Assembly: GCA_943326015.2 (NCBI GenBank) | Contig: CALPRQ020000009.1 | Span: forward strand, 28,653-92,652 | Source of the DNA: Chitinophaga pinensis | GTDB lineage: Bacteria; Pseudomonadota; Gammaproteobacteria; Burkholderiales; Burkholderiaceae_C | Length of the DNA stretch: 64,000 nucleotides | Direction of reading: 5' to 3' | Shown: positions 28,333 through 38,350 of the stretch, piece by piece | Layout of the letters: every line of letters starts with the position of its first letter | Position numbering within the stretch: the first letter of the stretch is position 1 | The notes under the pieces: model-generated | The model's input: the letters and a program-made list of their open reading frames with translations, nothing else | Databases searched by the model: none | What the model was told of the DNA's origin: nothing | Position numbers and translations under genes: made by a program

Positions 28333-29229
28333 TCAATGCTTCAGGTAGTCTGAAACCTCCTGCTCCATCTCCGCCTGCAGTCCCTCCGGACTGATGATGC
28401 GGACATGCGGAATCCAGTAGCGCACGATCGGCAGGATCTGGTTCGGGTGAGCGACCTTGGCTGACACGATCAGGCCACCGTCCTCGAGGTCTTTCTCGAT
28501 CACCTGATTGGCGATCAGCTGGCGGCGCTTGAAGTAGCCGGCCACCTCCTTGACCACCTTGAGAACGACTTCCTTTTTCTCCTGGCCCAGCCAGATGCCA
28601 TCCTCCTGCTGCAGGCGTGGCTCGATGGTGGGATCGGGCTCGAAGACGGTGTCCGACACGCGCAGCCGCTCGATCTTGCTGAAGCTGAAGGACTTGAGCT
28701 TGTCGCCGTCCTGGGCCGCGAGGTACCAGATGCCCTTGTGGTTCAGCAGCTTGTAGGGTTGCACCCCGGCGTAAGGCTTGAGCCCCTCGGGCTTGCGGTA
28801 GTCAAAGCCGACCCGATGCCGGTCGCGAATCGCCTGCTTGAGTTGCTGGAAGTCGGACTCGCGCCCGCTGAGGTCCTCGTAATGGTGGCCCTTGACCAGC
28901 AGCGAACTCTGGATGCGGCTGTCGAAGATGTCGCGCAGGAAGTCCGACGACAGCCGGGGAAACAGGCCCTGCACGCCCGCCAGGGATGCAAAGCGCTCGA
29001 TGTCCTTGCCGCTGATCTGGCCCAGGACGGCCGGGTCGAGGGCATAGCGCCCGTCGCTCTTTTGCAGCGGCAGGTAGGACAGGCGCTTGTTGAGGTCGCG
29101 CTGTATGGTGCGCAGGTTGACGCCGAACTCGTCTGCCAGGGCCTGCGGTTCGAGCCGTTCCCCCTGGTTGAGCTTGAGCAGCATCCGGGACAGACGGACC
29201 ACCAGGGTATCGTGTGGAGCAGGCATCAT
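28333..29229 (-). CDS. WYL-domain transcriptional regulator
   Basis: This 298-residue protein has an N-terminal winged HTH (about 10-60, LADEFGVNLRTIQRDLNKRL), a WYL domain (about 130-200) with FDYRKPEG and KGIWYLAAQDG, and a C-terminal WCX-like extension ending in PHVRIISPEGL. Such regulators (CapW/BrxR-type and relatives) commonly control phage-defence operons and are thought to sense nucleotides or nucleic acid. Tandem ATGs at 29229/29226 are possible starts. It heads the eight-gene minus-strand operon, and a palindromic operator lies just upstream, so autoregulation is likely. Confidence 0.9.
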   Translation of the reverse strand: MMPAPHDTLVVRLSRMLLKLNQGERLEPQALADEFGVNLRTIQRDLNKRLSYLPLQKSDGRYALDPAVLGQISGKDIERFASLAGVQGLFPRLSSDFLRDIFDSRIQSSLLVKGHHYEDLSGRESDFQQLKQAIRDRHRVGFDYRKPEGLKPYAGVQPYKLLNHKGIWYLAAQDGDKLKSFSFSKIERLRVSDTVFEPDPTIEPRLQQEDGIWLGQEKKEVVLKVVKEVAGYFKRRQLIANQVIEKDLEDGGLIVSAKVAHPNQILPIVRYWIPHVRIISPEGLQAEMEQEVSDYLKH

Positions 29230-29259
29230 GAAGTGCTAAGGTTGCTGTTTTGTGCAGTC

Positions 29260-29293
29260 ATCTTACAAAATGACAACGACAGGTCGTGTCGTT
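29260..29293. promoter_or_regulatory. WYL operator 1, between the WYL gene and the NYN RNase gene
   Basis: AACGACA-GGTCG-TGTCGTT (29275-29293) is a perfect 7-5-7 palindrome. On the minus strand a -10-like TAAGAT (29260-29265) lies 10 bp from it, about 30 bases before the WYL start, so the palindrome overlaps the -35 region. On the plus strand a possible TTGAAC-N17-TAAATC (29299-29327) could drive the NYN gene, just beyond the palindrome. The same palindrome with conserved flanks recurs at 31869-31887. Confidence 0.8.
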
Positions 29294-29369
29294 TTTACTT
29301 GAACTAACCACTTTTTTTGCCTAAATCAGGATCTTTTTCAAAAGCTCACTCCATCACACGAAGGCACGC

Positions 29370-31163
29370 ATGCAGATCGACCAGAAAACTGTCCCATCAG
29401 CCGCCATCCAGGTCTGGAAAACAAGCCTCGGGCAAGCCGGCCCGGCAGCCATCAAGACCTTGGCAGCACAGGACAACCGGCTCACTGCGGGCTTTCGTCC
29501 CGGAAAAATCGACCCCTCGGTAGCCAGGAAGCGCCTGCAAGCCGCGCTGGAACAGCATCAGGAACTGCCCGAGTCCTATCTGGCATTGCTGCGCGGCTGC
29601 ACTCTGGCCAATCCCCTGGTGCTGGTGCTGTCCGAGGAGGCCCTGGCGACAGGACGGCAAGCGCTTTGTCGCTGCTACGGAGGCACAGAGCTGTCAGCGG
29701 CCATGCTGCTCGATGCACGCGAGGCCGTGCGGCGCATGGGTTTCGAGTGGCTGCAAGCCCCAGTTGAGACAGGATCGGCCGCAGACCGGCAGGAGGCGGC
29801 ACGGGAGTTGGCCAACCTGTTCCGGCCTTTTCTTGAGCAGATGCAGTTGCTGCCGGCCACCCAGCCCGGAGACCCTGCGCCAGCCCTAGCCACCGCATCA
29901 GCCCCTGCAGCGGGCGACAGCCGAGCGCGCCCCCGGTCAGTCAAGGAGCGCGAACTCCTGCTGGCCTTGCGCGCCAAGGACAAGGAAGCCAAGCGCTACC
30001 GGCGCGACTGGCAGGCGGCCCACGAGGAACGCCTGCGACTGCGACAGGCCGGCGAATCGGCCCAGGCCGTGCAGGCGAACGCTCAGGCACGCATCACAGA
30101 GCTGACGACGCAACTGGCGCGGTGGGAAACCCACTTCGAAGGCCGTGTTGCCGAACGGGTCGATGCGCTGCTTGATGCTCGCTTGCTGCCCTGGCTGCGC
30201 CCCGCCGAGCAACTGGTGCAGGCGGTGGAGCTGAACGCCTCCGCCTCCTGGCTGGAACAGGCACAGGCGTTGCTGGAACGGCAGGCGGCCCAGGACCTGC
30301 GTTACGGCCTGCGCTCTCGGCTTCAGTCCGAGTTGCAGGCCTGCCAGGCCATACGGCTCAAGCTAGAGCAAGCACAACGCGATGCCCTGCGCCCATTGCC
30401 CGAGCTGGCCTCGATGGCAACCCGCATCGCCGAACATGGCCGCGCCATCGAGGACAAGCTGGGCCAGTCGACCACGACGCCACTCGCCACGACCCCAGGC
30501 CTGCAGCGGCTGTCGCAGTCGTTGCAAGGCGCAGACACGCTCGATCAGGTCAGTGCCGTGCGACACGCGCTGCAAGCCAGCGAGGCGCAGGGCTGGCTCG
30601 ACGAGGCGGAACTGGCGCAGGCTTACCGGCTGGTCGAACTGGCCAGTTCCCGCTGCTACGCGCTGGCCGGGACCGCCCAGGGCTGGTCGCAGGGACGGCT
30701 GACGCACCAGGACCTGCCGCTGCATGCCTTGCAGGCCGAGTTGGCGCAGGGTCGCCCCTGTACCGTGGTAGTCGATGGCCACAACATGCTCTACACCCAG
30801 CCGGGATTGTTCCGCGCCTGGTTCGACGAGCAAGGCCAGCCGGGACAGCGGGCGCGCCAGCGACTGATCGACCAGTTACTGGATCTGCTCAAGCGCCAAC
30901 CAGGGCTGCGGGTAAATCTGTGGTTCGATGGCGATACCTTGCACGACTACACGCCGGGACCCCATTTGCGGGTGCATTACTCGGGGGGAACAGGTACCGA
31001 CCGAGCCGATCAGCACATCGTGGCCTATCTGCGGCATCTGAAGCAGAGCACGCCGACCCAGCTGCGGGCCGTGGTCACGGCCGACCGCAGCGAGGCCAGC
31101 CAGGCCAAACAGACCGGTGCACTGGTTCTAGCTCCGCAGGAGCTGGGACTGTGGCTGCGCTGA
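29370..31163 (+). CDS. NYN/PIN-like RNase domain protein
   Basis: This 597-residue protein ends in a YacP/NYN-type PIN-like nuclease domain (about 460-597): TVVVDGHNMLY with the first acidic residue, GTGTDRADQHIVAYL with the central acidic residues, and VVTADRSEASQAKQTGALVL with the late acidic residue. The first 330 residues are long and Gln/Ala/Leu-rich with probable coiled coil and no recognisable enzyme motif. It is divergent from the WYL regulator, with operator 1 between, and converges on the PD-(D/E)XK gene 10 bases away. RNA cleavage is predicted from the domain, not shown. Confidence 0.8.
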   Translation: MQIDQKTVPSAAIQVWKTSLGQAGPAAIKTLAAQDNRLTAGFRPGKIDPSVARKRLQAALEQHQELPESYLALLRGCTLANPLVLVLSEEALATGRQALCRCYGGTELSAAMLLDAREAVRRMGFEWLQAPVETGSAADRQEAARELANLFRPFLEQMQLLPATQPGDPAPALATASAPAAGDSRARPRSVKERELLLALRAKDKEAKRYRRDWQAAHEERLRLRQAGESAQAVQANAQARITELTTQLARWETHFEGRVAERVDALLDARLLPWLRPAEQLVQAVELNASASWLEQAQALLERQAAQDLRYGLRSRLQSELQACQAIRLKLEQAQRDALRPLPELASMATRIAEHGRAIEDKLGQSTTTPLATTPGLQRLSQSLQGADTLDQVSAVRHALQASEAQGWLDEAELAQAYRLVELASSRCYALAGTAQGWSQGRLTHQDLPLHALQAELAQGRPCTVVVDGHNMLYTQPGLFRAWFDEQGQPGQRARQRLIDQLLDLLKRQPGLRVNLWFDGDTLHDYTPGPHLRVHYSGGTGTDRADQHIVAYLRHLKQSTPTQLRAVVTADRSEASQAKQTGALVLAPQELGLWLR

Positions 31164-31173
31164 TGAACTTTGT

Positions 31174-31824
31174 TCAGAACTGAGACTCTGCGTAAGCCGC
31201 GACGGCCTCGGTCTCCGCCGGGGGACCGTAGCGGGAGATCATCTGCTCCACCCCTTGCGCATCGACCAGCCACAGCCACTTACTGAAACGGCCTGGGTCC
31301 AGCGACCAGTCGAGGCCATGCACGATGCCGTACTCTCCCGAATTCTTCAGGTGTTCCACGGTTCCCTGGGCCGGGGCGGCAAACTCGGGGCTGAGCTCGC
31401 TGCAGTCGAACAGGACCAGCATGCCGGAGAACCGGTCACGGGTCTGGTCGAGCAAGCTCAGGTTCTCGTCGAGCTGTTTCCTGCCCTTCCTGATGCTGGC
31501 CGGTGACGTGCTGGCCTTGACCTCCAGCAACATCGACCCCTGGTCGAGCTTGAAGATCCCGTCCGTTTCCTTGTGCTTGCGGGCGTAGTGGCCGTAGACA
31601 TTCAGTTCCTCCCAGGAAATGATGTTGCGGCTGTCCTGCTCATGCTGCTGCGCGATGATGCGGCAGGCCACCTGCTCGGCCCAGGCGGTGACATGGCGAC
31701 GGGTATCCACCTCCTTCTCGCCCGACTCGATGCGCCGGAGGGTCGCGTGGTAGGCACAGCGCTCCCGGTAGGAGCGGTTGTCCTTCGAGGACAGGCGGAC
31801 GTTTCTGATTCTGAGCTTGGACAT
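31174..31824 (-). CDS. PD-(D/E)XK nuclease-like protein
   Basis: This 216-residue protein carries a nuclease-type motif: HKETDGIFK with D88, then LLEVKAS with E101-x-K103, followed by a basic KGRKQLDEN that could supply the motif-IV Gln. Helical flanks surround it, as in Holliday-junction resolvase or restriction-like folds. ATG at 31824 has GGAAG 7-11 bases upstream; a TTG at 31851 is less likely. Its promoter has the same palindrome as the WYL promoter (31869-31887), tying it to the island. The specific activity is unknown. Confidence 0.65.
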   Translation of the reverse strand: MSKLRIRNVRLSSKDNRSYRERCAYHATLRRIESGEKEVDTRRHVTAWAEQVACRIIAQQHEQDSRNIISWEELNVYGHYARKHKETDGIFKLDQGSMLLEVKASTSPASIRKGRKQLDENLSLLDQTRDRFSGMLVLFDCSELSPEFAAPAQGTVEHLKNSGEYGIVHGLDWSLDPGRFSKWLWLVDAQGVEQMISRYGPPAETEAVAAYAESQF

Positions 31825-31853
31825 GGAAGGCTTCCGTGATGAATCCTGCAACC

Positions 31854-31887
31854 ATGTTACGAAAGGCGAACGACAGGTGATGTCGTT
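31854..31887 (-). promoter_or_regulatory. WYL operator 2, upstream of the PD-(D/E)XK gene
   Basis: AACGACA-GGTGA-TGTCGTT (31869-31887) repeats operator 1 exactly in both arms. The -10-like TAACAT on the minus strand (31854-31859) is again 10 bp away and about 30 bases before the ATG. Flanking bases are partly conserved too (CATnTTACnAAA on the plus strand in both). Confidence 0.8.
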
Positions 31888-31954
31888 TTCACGGAAGTCG
31901 CCAGATTTTTTCCAGAAGCTACTGCCCGCCCGAGACAGGCTCAGGGCCTGAACC

Positions 31955-32275
31955 TCAGTGGAGCCAGAAGGTCGAGTGGATCAGCCACTGGTAGCCGTAG
32001 CCCGTCGCGACCACGACGGCACCGAACAGCAGCACGAACAGCGCCAGTCGCGCGACGATGCGGCCCGCCTTGGCAGATCCGGTGACCGCGTCCGGCGCTA
32101 CCGGCAGCAGCCGGTTCACCAGCCAGCGGATGCCAAGCAGCACCAGGATCAGGTCGACCAGCAGCGCGACCGGTATGCCCACCACGGAGGCGATACCGAC
32201 CGCGTTGATGCCGATGACCAAGGTCCACAGCAGCAGCTTGTTGCCCAGCAGGTCGGACAGGGATTTGGCAGTCAT
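31955..32275 (-). CDS. small inner-membrane protein
   Basis: This 106-residue protein has about three hydrophobic helices (LLLWTLVIGINAVGIASVVG, VALLVDLILVLLGIRWLV, LALFVLLFGAVVVATGYGY) and a short cytoplasmic start. ATG at 32275 is chosen with AGAGGA about 13 bases upstream; a longer start at 32311 is possible. I do not recognise the family. It lies between the island and metC and could belong to either. Base composition is like the core genome. Confidence 0.6.
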   Translation of the reverse strand: MTAKSLSDLLGNKLLLWTLVIGINAVGIASVVGIPVALLVDLILVLLGIRWLVNRLLPVAPDAVTGSAKAGRIVARLALFVLLFGAVVVATGYGYQWLIHSTFWLH

Positions 32276-32336
32276 GGCAGGTTGTTCCTCTTGCAGGGTG
32301 AGGCCGCTCACGCGCGGCGGGGCAACGACTGAATTC

Positions 32337-33557
32337 TCAGGCGTTCAGCGCGCGCAGGGCTTGCGCCAGATCAGCACGCAAGTCTTCAACTGCTTCCAGA
32401 CCGACCGCGAAGCGCACCGGACCGTGGACATGCGGCCAGTCGCGCCCGCGCATCTCGGCCTTTTCATAGGGCACGCACAGGCTGACCGGGCCAGCCCAGC
32501 TGTAGCCGAGTCGGAACAGCTTGAGCGCATCACAGAAGGCCACCACGCGCTCGGGCGCCACGCCATCATCGAACACGACGCTAAACAGGCTGGCCGCGCC
32601 GCTCGCGTCGCGCTGCCAGGTTTCGTGCCCGGGCGAACCCGACAGCGCCGGATGCAGCACCCGCAAGACGCCGGGCTGCGACTGCATCCAACCGGCCAGC
32701 TCGCGCGCGGCGGCGTCCTGCGCGGCATAGCGCAGCGCGATCGAGGGCAGGCCGCGCAGCACCAGTTCGGCGTCGTTGGCGCCAACGCCCAGGCCGAGGC
32801 GCATGTGAGTCAGCAGCAGCTCGCGGTGCATGGCCAGGTCGCGCGTGACGACCGAGCCCATCAGCACATCGGCGCCACCACTGGGGTATTTGGTCAGCGC
32901 CTGCAGCACGACATCGGCGCCCAGGTCGAAGCCGCAGAACGCCACGCCCGCGCCCCAGGTGTTGTCGAGCACGCTCACGATCGGACGCGCCCGGCCCGGA
33001 TTGGCGGCGCGCACCAGGGCTGTCAGCGCCGGTAGATCAGGAAATTCGAGCGTGACCGAACCGGCTGCCTCCAGCCAGACCAGGCGGGTCTTGTCGCTGA
33101 TGCGGGCGGCCAGGTCGGCCGGGTCCATCGGGTCGTAGTAGCGCGCCTGGATGCCCCAGCCCGCCAGCTCGACCGAGGCGAAGGACTTGTTGGGGCCATA
33201 GGCGTTGTGCGGGATCAGCAGCTCGTCGCCAGCACGCAGCAAGGCCATGTCCACCAGCGCGATCGCGGCCAGCCCGCTGGGCGCCAGCACGCAATGGGTG
33301 CCGCCTTCGAGGGTGGCGATGCGCTCCTCCAGCGTGAAGGTGGTCGGCGTGCCGTGCAGGCCGTAGGTGTAGGCCGACTTGTCCTTCCAGTCGCGCGAGC
33401 GCATGGCCGCCACACTGGGAAAGAACACGGTCGAGGCCTTGTGCACGCCGGGGGCCGGGACCTCGAAATCAGCTGGTGGTCGGTAAGTGTGGTGGATCAG
33501 CGCGGTCGGCTGCGACAGCGCGGGGGTCAGGGCATCGGTGACTTTAGGATCAGGCAT
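32337..33557 (-). CDS. metC: cystathionine beta-lyase
   Basis: This 406-residue PLP enzyme of the Cys/Met metabolism family cleaves cystathionine to homocysteine, pyruvate and ammonia for methionine synthesis. Visible motifs are the N-terminal VHKASTVFFPSV, YGLHGTPT, SVLDNTWGAGV (PLP Asp), and QALTKYPSGG with the PLP lysine. The C-terminus fits the MetC clade used in Burkholderiales. Its start is overlapped for 8 bases by the stop of the upstream AAA-ATPase gene, so metC may depend on that gene's transcription. Confidence 0.93.
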   Translation of the reverse strand: MPDPKVTDALTPALSQPTALIHHTYRPPADFEVPAPGVHKASTVFFPSVAAMRSRDWKDKSAYTYGLHGTPTTFTLEERIATLEGGTHCVLAPSGLAAIALVDMALLRAGDELLIPHNAYGPNKSFASVELAGWGIQARYYDPMDPADLAARISDKTRLVWLEAAGSVTLEFPDLPALTALVRAANPGRARPIVSVLDNTWGAGVAFCGFDLGADVVLQALTKYPSGGADVLMGSVVTRDLAMHRELLLTHMRLGLGVGANDAELVLRGLPSIALRYAAQDAAARELAGWMQSQPGVLRVLHPALSGSPGHETWQRDASGAASLFSVVFDDGVAPERVVAFCDALKLFRLGYSWAGPVSLCVPYEKAEMRGRDWPHVHGPVRFAVGLEAVEDLRADLAQALRALNA

Positions 33558-35112
33558 GCCCGGATGGTAGCGTTTCCACCTCGAAGCCGACCACGCTGCG
33601 CCGCTCCTTGCTGAACTCGACCCCGATCAGGTGGATGGGCTCGCCGCGCGCGCGGTACTTGTCGGCATAGGCACGCTCCTTGATCTGCCGCAGCGCCCGG
33701 CCGTCGGGCACCAGCTCGACCACCTTGAACTCGAACAGCCAGACCTGGGCGTCGAACAGCACCGTCATGTCGATGCGGCCCCGGTTGGTCACATCCTCCA
33801 GCCGGATGTCCAGCCCCAGCGCGGCGAAGTGGCTGTAGAAGATGCTCGCGTAGTAGCCCTCGAACTGCGCCACCGGCGAATTGCGGTACCAGTCATGCGG
33901 AATGCTGGCGAAGAAGGCGGTGAACAGCGCCTGCAGGCCGGCAAAGTCCCTGGCCTGCAGCAGGCGGTAGAGCTGGCTGACCTGGACGCCCGGCACCGAA
34001 GGGTCGCCGCTCAGGCGCTGCAGCAGGCTTTCGTTGAGGCTGGCCTGCACTTCCAGATTCGGATACTTAAGCGTGAACTCGGCCCGACCGGGAATGCGCC
34101 AGACGCTGCCCACGGTCAGATAGCCGGTCTGGAACAGCAGCGCCTCGGTGGTCATCTGCTCGACGTCGAACGTGCCCAGCAGGTTCTCCTGCGCCACGAA
34201 GGCCTGCAGTTGCGGTGTGAACACGCCACGCTGCGTCAGCACGTCGATCAGGAAGGTTGGCGTGCCGGTCTCGAACCAGTAAGGATGGAACTCGCGCTTG
34301 TCGAACAGCAGCAGCAGGTCGAACGGGTTGTAGACACTCTGTCCGGTCCAGTTGTAGCCGTTGTACCAGGTGCGGATCTGCGCCCGATCCAGGCCCAGCA
34401 GTTCCGGGGCGAACACCGTATCGACATCCTCGTCGGTGTAGCCGCAGATCGCCGAGTAGCGCACATCGACGGTGATGTCCTTGAGATTGTTCAAGCCTGA
34501 AAACAGGCTGACCTTGCTGAACTTGCTCACGCCGGTCAGCATCGCGAACTGGATATGCGCGTCCTGCCCCTTGATGACCGAATACAGGTCCCGCAGCCCA
34601 TCGCGCATCTGACGCGCGATTGCCGGCTCGGTGATGTTGTCGAGTATCGGCTTGTCGTACTCATCGACCAGCACTACCGCGCGCTGGCCGTGGCGCGCCC
34701 TGGCCTGGCGGATCAGCTCGCCGAACTGGCCCGGCACGTCCAGGTCCGGTGGGAAGGTCACGCCCAGGCGCTCGGCGTTCTGGCGCAGGTTGTCGAGGAT
34801 GCGCTGCTGCAGCCGTTCGGCGCTGTGCAGCACGCCGTCGGCAAAGCTGATGCGGATGACGGGATAACTGCTGGACCAGTCCCAGTTGGCCTCGGCGTGC
34901 AGGCCGTCGAACAATGGGCGGTTGCCCTCGAACAGCTCGGCCAGCGTGTCGATCAGCAGGCTCTTGCCAAAGCGGCGCGGCCGGCTCAGGAAATAGAACG
35001 AGCCTTCCCGCACCAGTCGCAACAGCAACGGCGTCTTGTCGACGTAGTAGCAGCCCTCGCCACGCAGCTTGGCGAAGGTCTGGATGCCGATCGGGAGCTT
35101 GCGGCGCTTCAT
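33550..35112 (-). CDS. AAA-ATPase-like protein with PD-(D/E)XK domain (DUF1703 type)
   Basis: This 520-residue protein has an N-terminal ATPase-like domain: YYVDKTPLL, FLSRPRRFGKSLLIDTL (Walker A) and VVLVDEYDKPILDN (Walker B), the signature of the AAA_ATPase-like/DUF1703 family. The C-terminal part contains RIDMTVLFDAQVWLFEFKVV, a PD-(D/E)XK-like strand with D-x(n)-E-x-K. Such genes are often multi-copy and patchily distributed, like mobile or toxin-linked elements; the function is not known. It sits between metC and hpt and overlaps the metC start by 8 bases. Confidence 0.85.
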   Translation of the reverse strand: MKRRKLPIGIQTFAKLRGEGCYYVDKTPLLLRLVREGSFYFLSRPRRFGKSLLIDTLAELFEGNRPLFDGLHAEANWDWSSSYPVIRISFADGVLHSAERLQQRILDNLRQNAERLGVTFPPDLDVPGQFGELIRQARARHGQRAVVLVDEYDKPILDNITEPAIARQMRDGLRDLYSVIKGQDAHIQFAMLTGVSKFSKVSLFSGLNNLKDITVDVRYSAICGYTDEDVDTVFAPELLGLDRAQIRTWYNGYNWTGQSVYNPFDLLLLFDKREFHPYWFETGTPTFLIDVLTQRGVFTPQLQAFVAQENLLGTFDVEQMTTEALLFQTGYLTVGSVWRIPGRAEFTLKYPNLEVQASLNESLLQRLSGDPSVPGVQVSQLYRLLQARDFAGLQALFTAFFASIPHDWYRNSPVAQFEGYYASIFYSHFAALGLDIRLEDVTNRGRIDMTVLFDAQVWLFEFKVVELVPDGRALRQIKERAYADKYRARGEPIHLIGVEFSKERRSVVGFEVETLPSGHA

Positions 35113-35145
35113 TCCCTTTCTTTCCGGGACGGGTACAGCCCCGCC

Positions 35146-35667
35146 TCAAGGCTGCCGCGCCAGCAGCTCCTGCGGCCGCAGGCTGTCGTAGCTCTCGAAA
35201 GGCTGGTGGATCCAGGGATTGGTCGCCAGGAACTCGACCGTGTAATCGGGCTGGAACACCGAGCAGGCCTTGGTCCAGATCACGGCGCTGCGCAGCTCGG
35301 TGATGGGCGGGTAGCTGTTGCGCAACTGGTCGACCACCGCGCGCAGCGTAAGGCCCGAATCAGCCAGGTCATCAACCAGCAGCACGCGACCGGCGATCTG
35401 GCCCTTCGGCGTCGTGATGTAGTGCGCGATGTCGAGATGACCCTGCACCGTGCCGCTCTCGGCGCGATAGGAGCTGGTCGACATGATGGCCAGCGGCACA
35501 TCGAAGATGCGCGACAGGATGTCGCCCGGGCGCAGGCCGCCGCGCGCGAGGCACAGGATGGTGTCGAATTCCCAGCCGGACTGGTGGATCTGGATCGCCA
35601 GTTTCTCGATCAGCCCGTGGTATTCGTCGTAGCTCACATAGAGGTGCTTGCCGTCTTCGCTCAGCAT
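35146..35667 (-). CDS. hpt: hypoxanthine/guanine phosphoribosyltransferase
   Basis: This 173-residue purine salvage enzyme transfers a ribose-5-phosphate from PRPP to a purine base. The PRPP motif is VLLVDDLADSGLTL, with a flexible-loop region before it (LARGGLRPGDILSR). The start at 35667 has GGAAT just upstream and lies after the purA terminator. The length fits a short PRTase; guanine/xanthine versus hypoxanthine preference cannot be read from sequence. It follows purA, linking salvage and adenylate synthesis. Confidence 0.85.
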   Translation of the reverse strand: MLSEDGKHLYVSYDEYHGLIEKLAIQIHQSGWEFDTILCLARGGLRPGDILSRIFDVPLAIMSTSSYRAESGTVQGHLDIAHYITTPKGQIAGRVLLVDDLADSGLTLRAVVDQLRNSYPPITELRSAVIWTKACSVFQPDYTVEFLATNPWIHQPFESYDSLRPQELLARQP

Positions 35668-35718
35668 TTGGATTCCGAAATGGCTAATTTTTATGGGATT
35701 TCCGGTCCCGATACCGAT

Positions 35719-35745
35719 GAAAAAAGCGGCCTCGGGGGCCGCTTC
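35719..35745 (-). terminator. rho-independent terminator after purA
   Basis: On the minus strand, AAGCGGCC, a five-base loop, GGCCGCTT and then a T-run (complement of 35719-35724). It separates purA from hpt. Confidence 0.85.
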
Positions 35746-35753
35746 TTCATGCA

Positions 35754-37169
<1,416 letters not shown>

Positions 37170-38330
37170 TCAGGCTGCCAGGGGCTGCACCACCCACACG
37201 CCGTCTTGCGCGACGAGCGCGCGGTTGCAGTGGAACTCGTCCACCTCATGTTCATGGCCCGGCAGCACGCAGACCACGGTTTCGCCGGCTGCGCGCAGCG
37301 CGACGATGGCGGAACGCAGACCAGGTTCCGAGCCCCAGGGAGCGCGGATCGCGGCTTGCAGCGCCGGTGCGGCGGCGGCCGACACCAGTTCCTTCAGGTC
37401 CAGGCTGAAGCCGACGGCCGGACGCTTGCGCCCGAACACACCACCGACCTCGTCGTAACGACCGCCGCGCACCAGCTCCTGCAGCCGACCGACCGGACCA
37501 CCGAAGAGCGAGAAACGCACGCCGGTGTAGTAGGCATAGCCGCGCAGGTCGGCCAGGTCGAAGGACAGGTTGGCGCCCGCAAGCTGACCCGCGAGCCAGC
37601 GCAGGTCGCCCAGCGCGCGATCGAGCAAGGCGCTCGGACGCAGACGGCGGGCCGCCTCGTCGAGGACTTCCGGGCCGCCATAGAGTTCAGGCAAGGCCAG
37701 CAGGCTGTCTCGCACCTCGGCCGGCAGGTCGCGGCTCAGGGTGGCCAGCTCGGCACTGTTCTTGGCAGCCAGCGCGGCGTGGATGCGACCGACCGCAGCC
37801 GGCTCCAGCGCCAGGCCGGCCAGCAGCGAGTCGACGATGCGCACGTCACCCAGGTCCACGGTCTGCTGCTGGAGCCCGGCGGCGGACAGACAGGCTTGCG
37901 CCAGCTCGATCACTTCCAGGTCGGCTTCCAGCCCGGCGTGGCCGTAGATCTCGGCGCCGAGCTGCAGCGGCTCGCGGGTGCCGAAGGGCCGGTCGACGCG
38001 GGCGTGCAGGACTGGTCCGCAATAGCAGAGCCGGGTCAGGCTCTGGCGGTTCAGCAGATGCGCGTCGATGCGCGCGACCTGCGGCGTCGTGTCGGCGCGC
38101 AGGCCCAGGCTGCGGCCCGACAGCTGGTCAACCAGCTTGAAGGTCTGCAGGTCGAGTGCCTCGCCGGTGCCGGTGAGCAGGGAATCCAGGTGCTCGATCA
38201 TCGGAGGGATGACGAGCTCGTAGCCGTAGGCGCGCGCGGTATCGAGCAGCGCCCGGCGCAAGTCTTCGATATGCCTGGCCTCGGAGGGCAGGACGTCGGC
38301 GATTTGATCCGGCAGTAGCCAGGCAGACAT
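37170..38330 (-). CDS. hisZ: ATP phosphoribosyltransferase regulatory subunit
   Basis: This 386-residue HisRS-like paralogue activates the short-form HisG in histidine synthesis. It has the HisRS-type N-terminal segment [15 protein letters not shown] and motif-2-like [14 protein letters not shown], but no anticodon-binding domain and no aminoacylation function. The C-terminal half is typical of HisZ ([30 protein letters not shown]). hisG is outside the window. It precedes purA, 27 bases apart. Confidence 0.93.
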   Translation of the reverse strand: MSAWLLPDQIADVLPSEARHIEDLRRALLDTARAYGYELVIPPMIEHLDSLLTGTGEALDLQTFKLVDQLSGRSLGLRADTTPQVARIDAHLLNRQSLTRLCYCGPVLHARVDRPFGTREPLQLGAEIYGHAGLEADLEVIELAQACLSAAGLQQQTVDLGDVRIVDSLLAGLALEPAAVGRIHAALAAKNSAELATLSRDLPAEVRDSLLALPELYGGPEVLDEAARRLRPSALLDRALGDLRWLAGQLAGANLSFDLADLRGYAYYTGVRFSLFGGPVGRLQELVRGGRYDEVGGVFGRKRPAVGFSLDLKELVSAAAAPALQAAIRAPWGSEPGLRSAIVALRAAGETVVCVLPGHEHEVDEFHCNRALVAQDGVWVVQPLAA

Positions 38331-38350
38331 GAGGGGTATCGGAGGCTGTT

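Noticed and set aside
19094..32341. Short shared string AATTCTCAG at 19094 and 32332 as island attachment repeats
   Set aside because: Only 9 bp, not at the exact island edges, and no integrase or tRNA gene nearby; likely chance.
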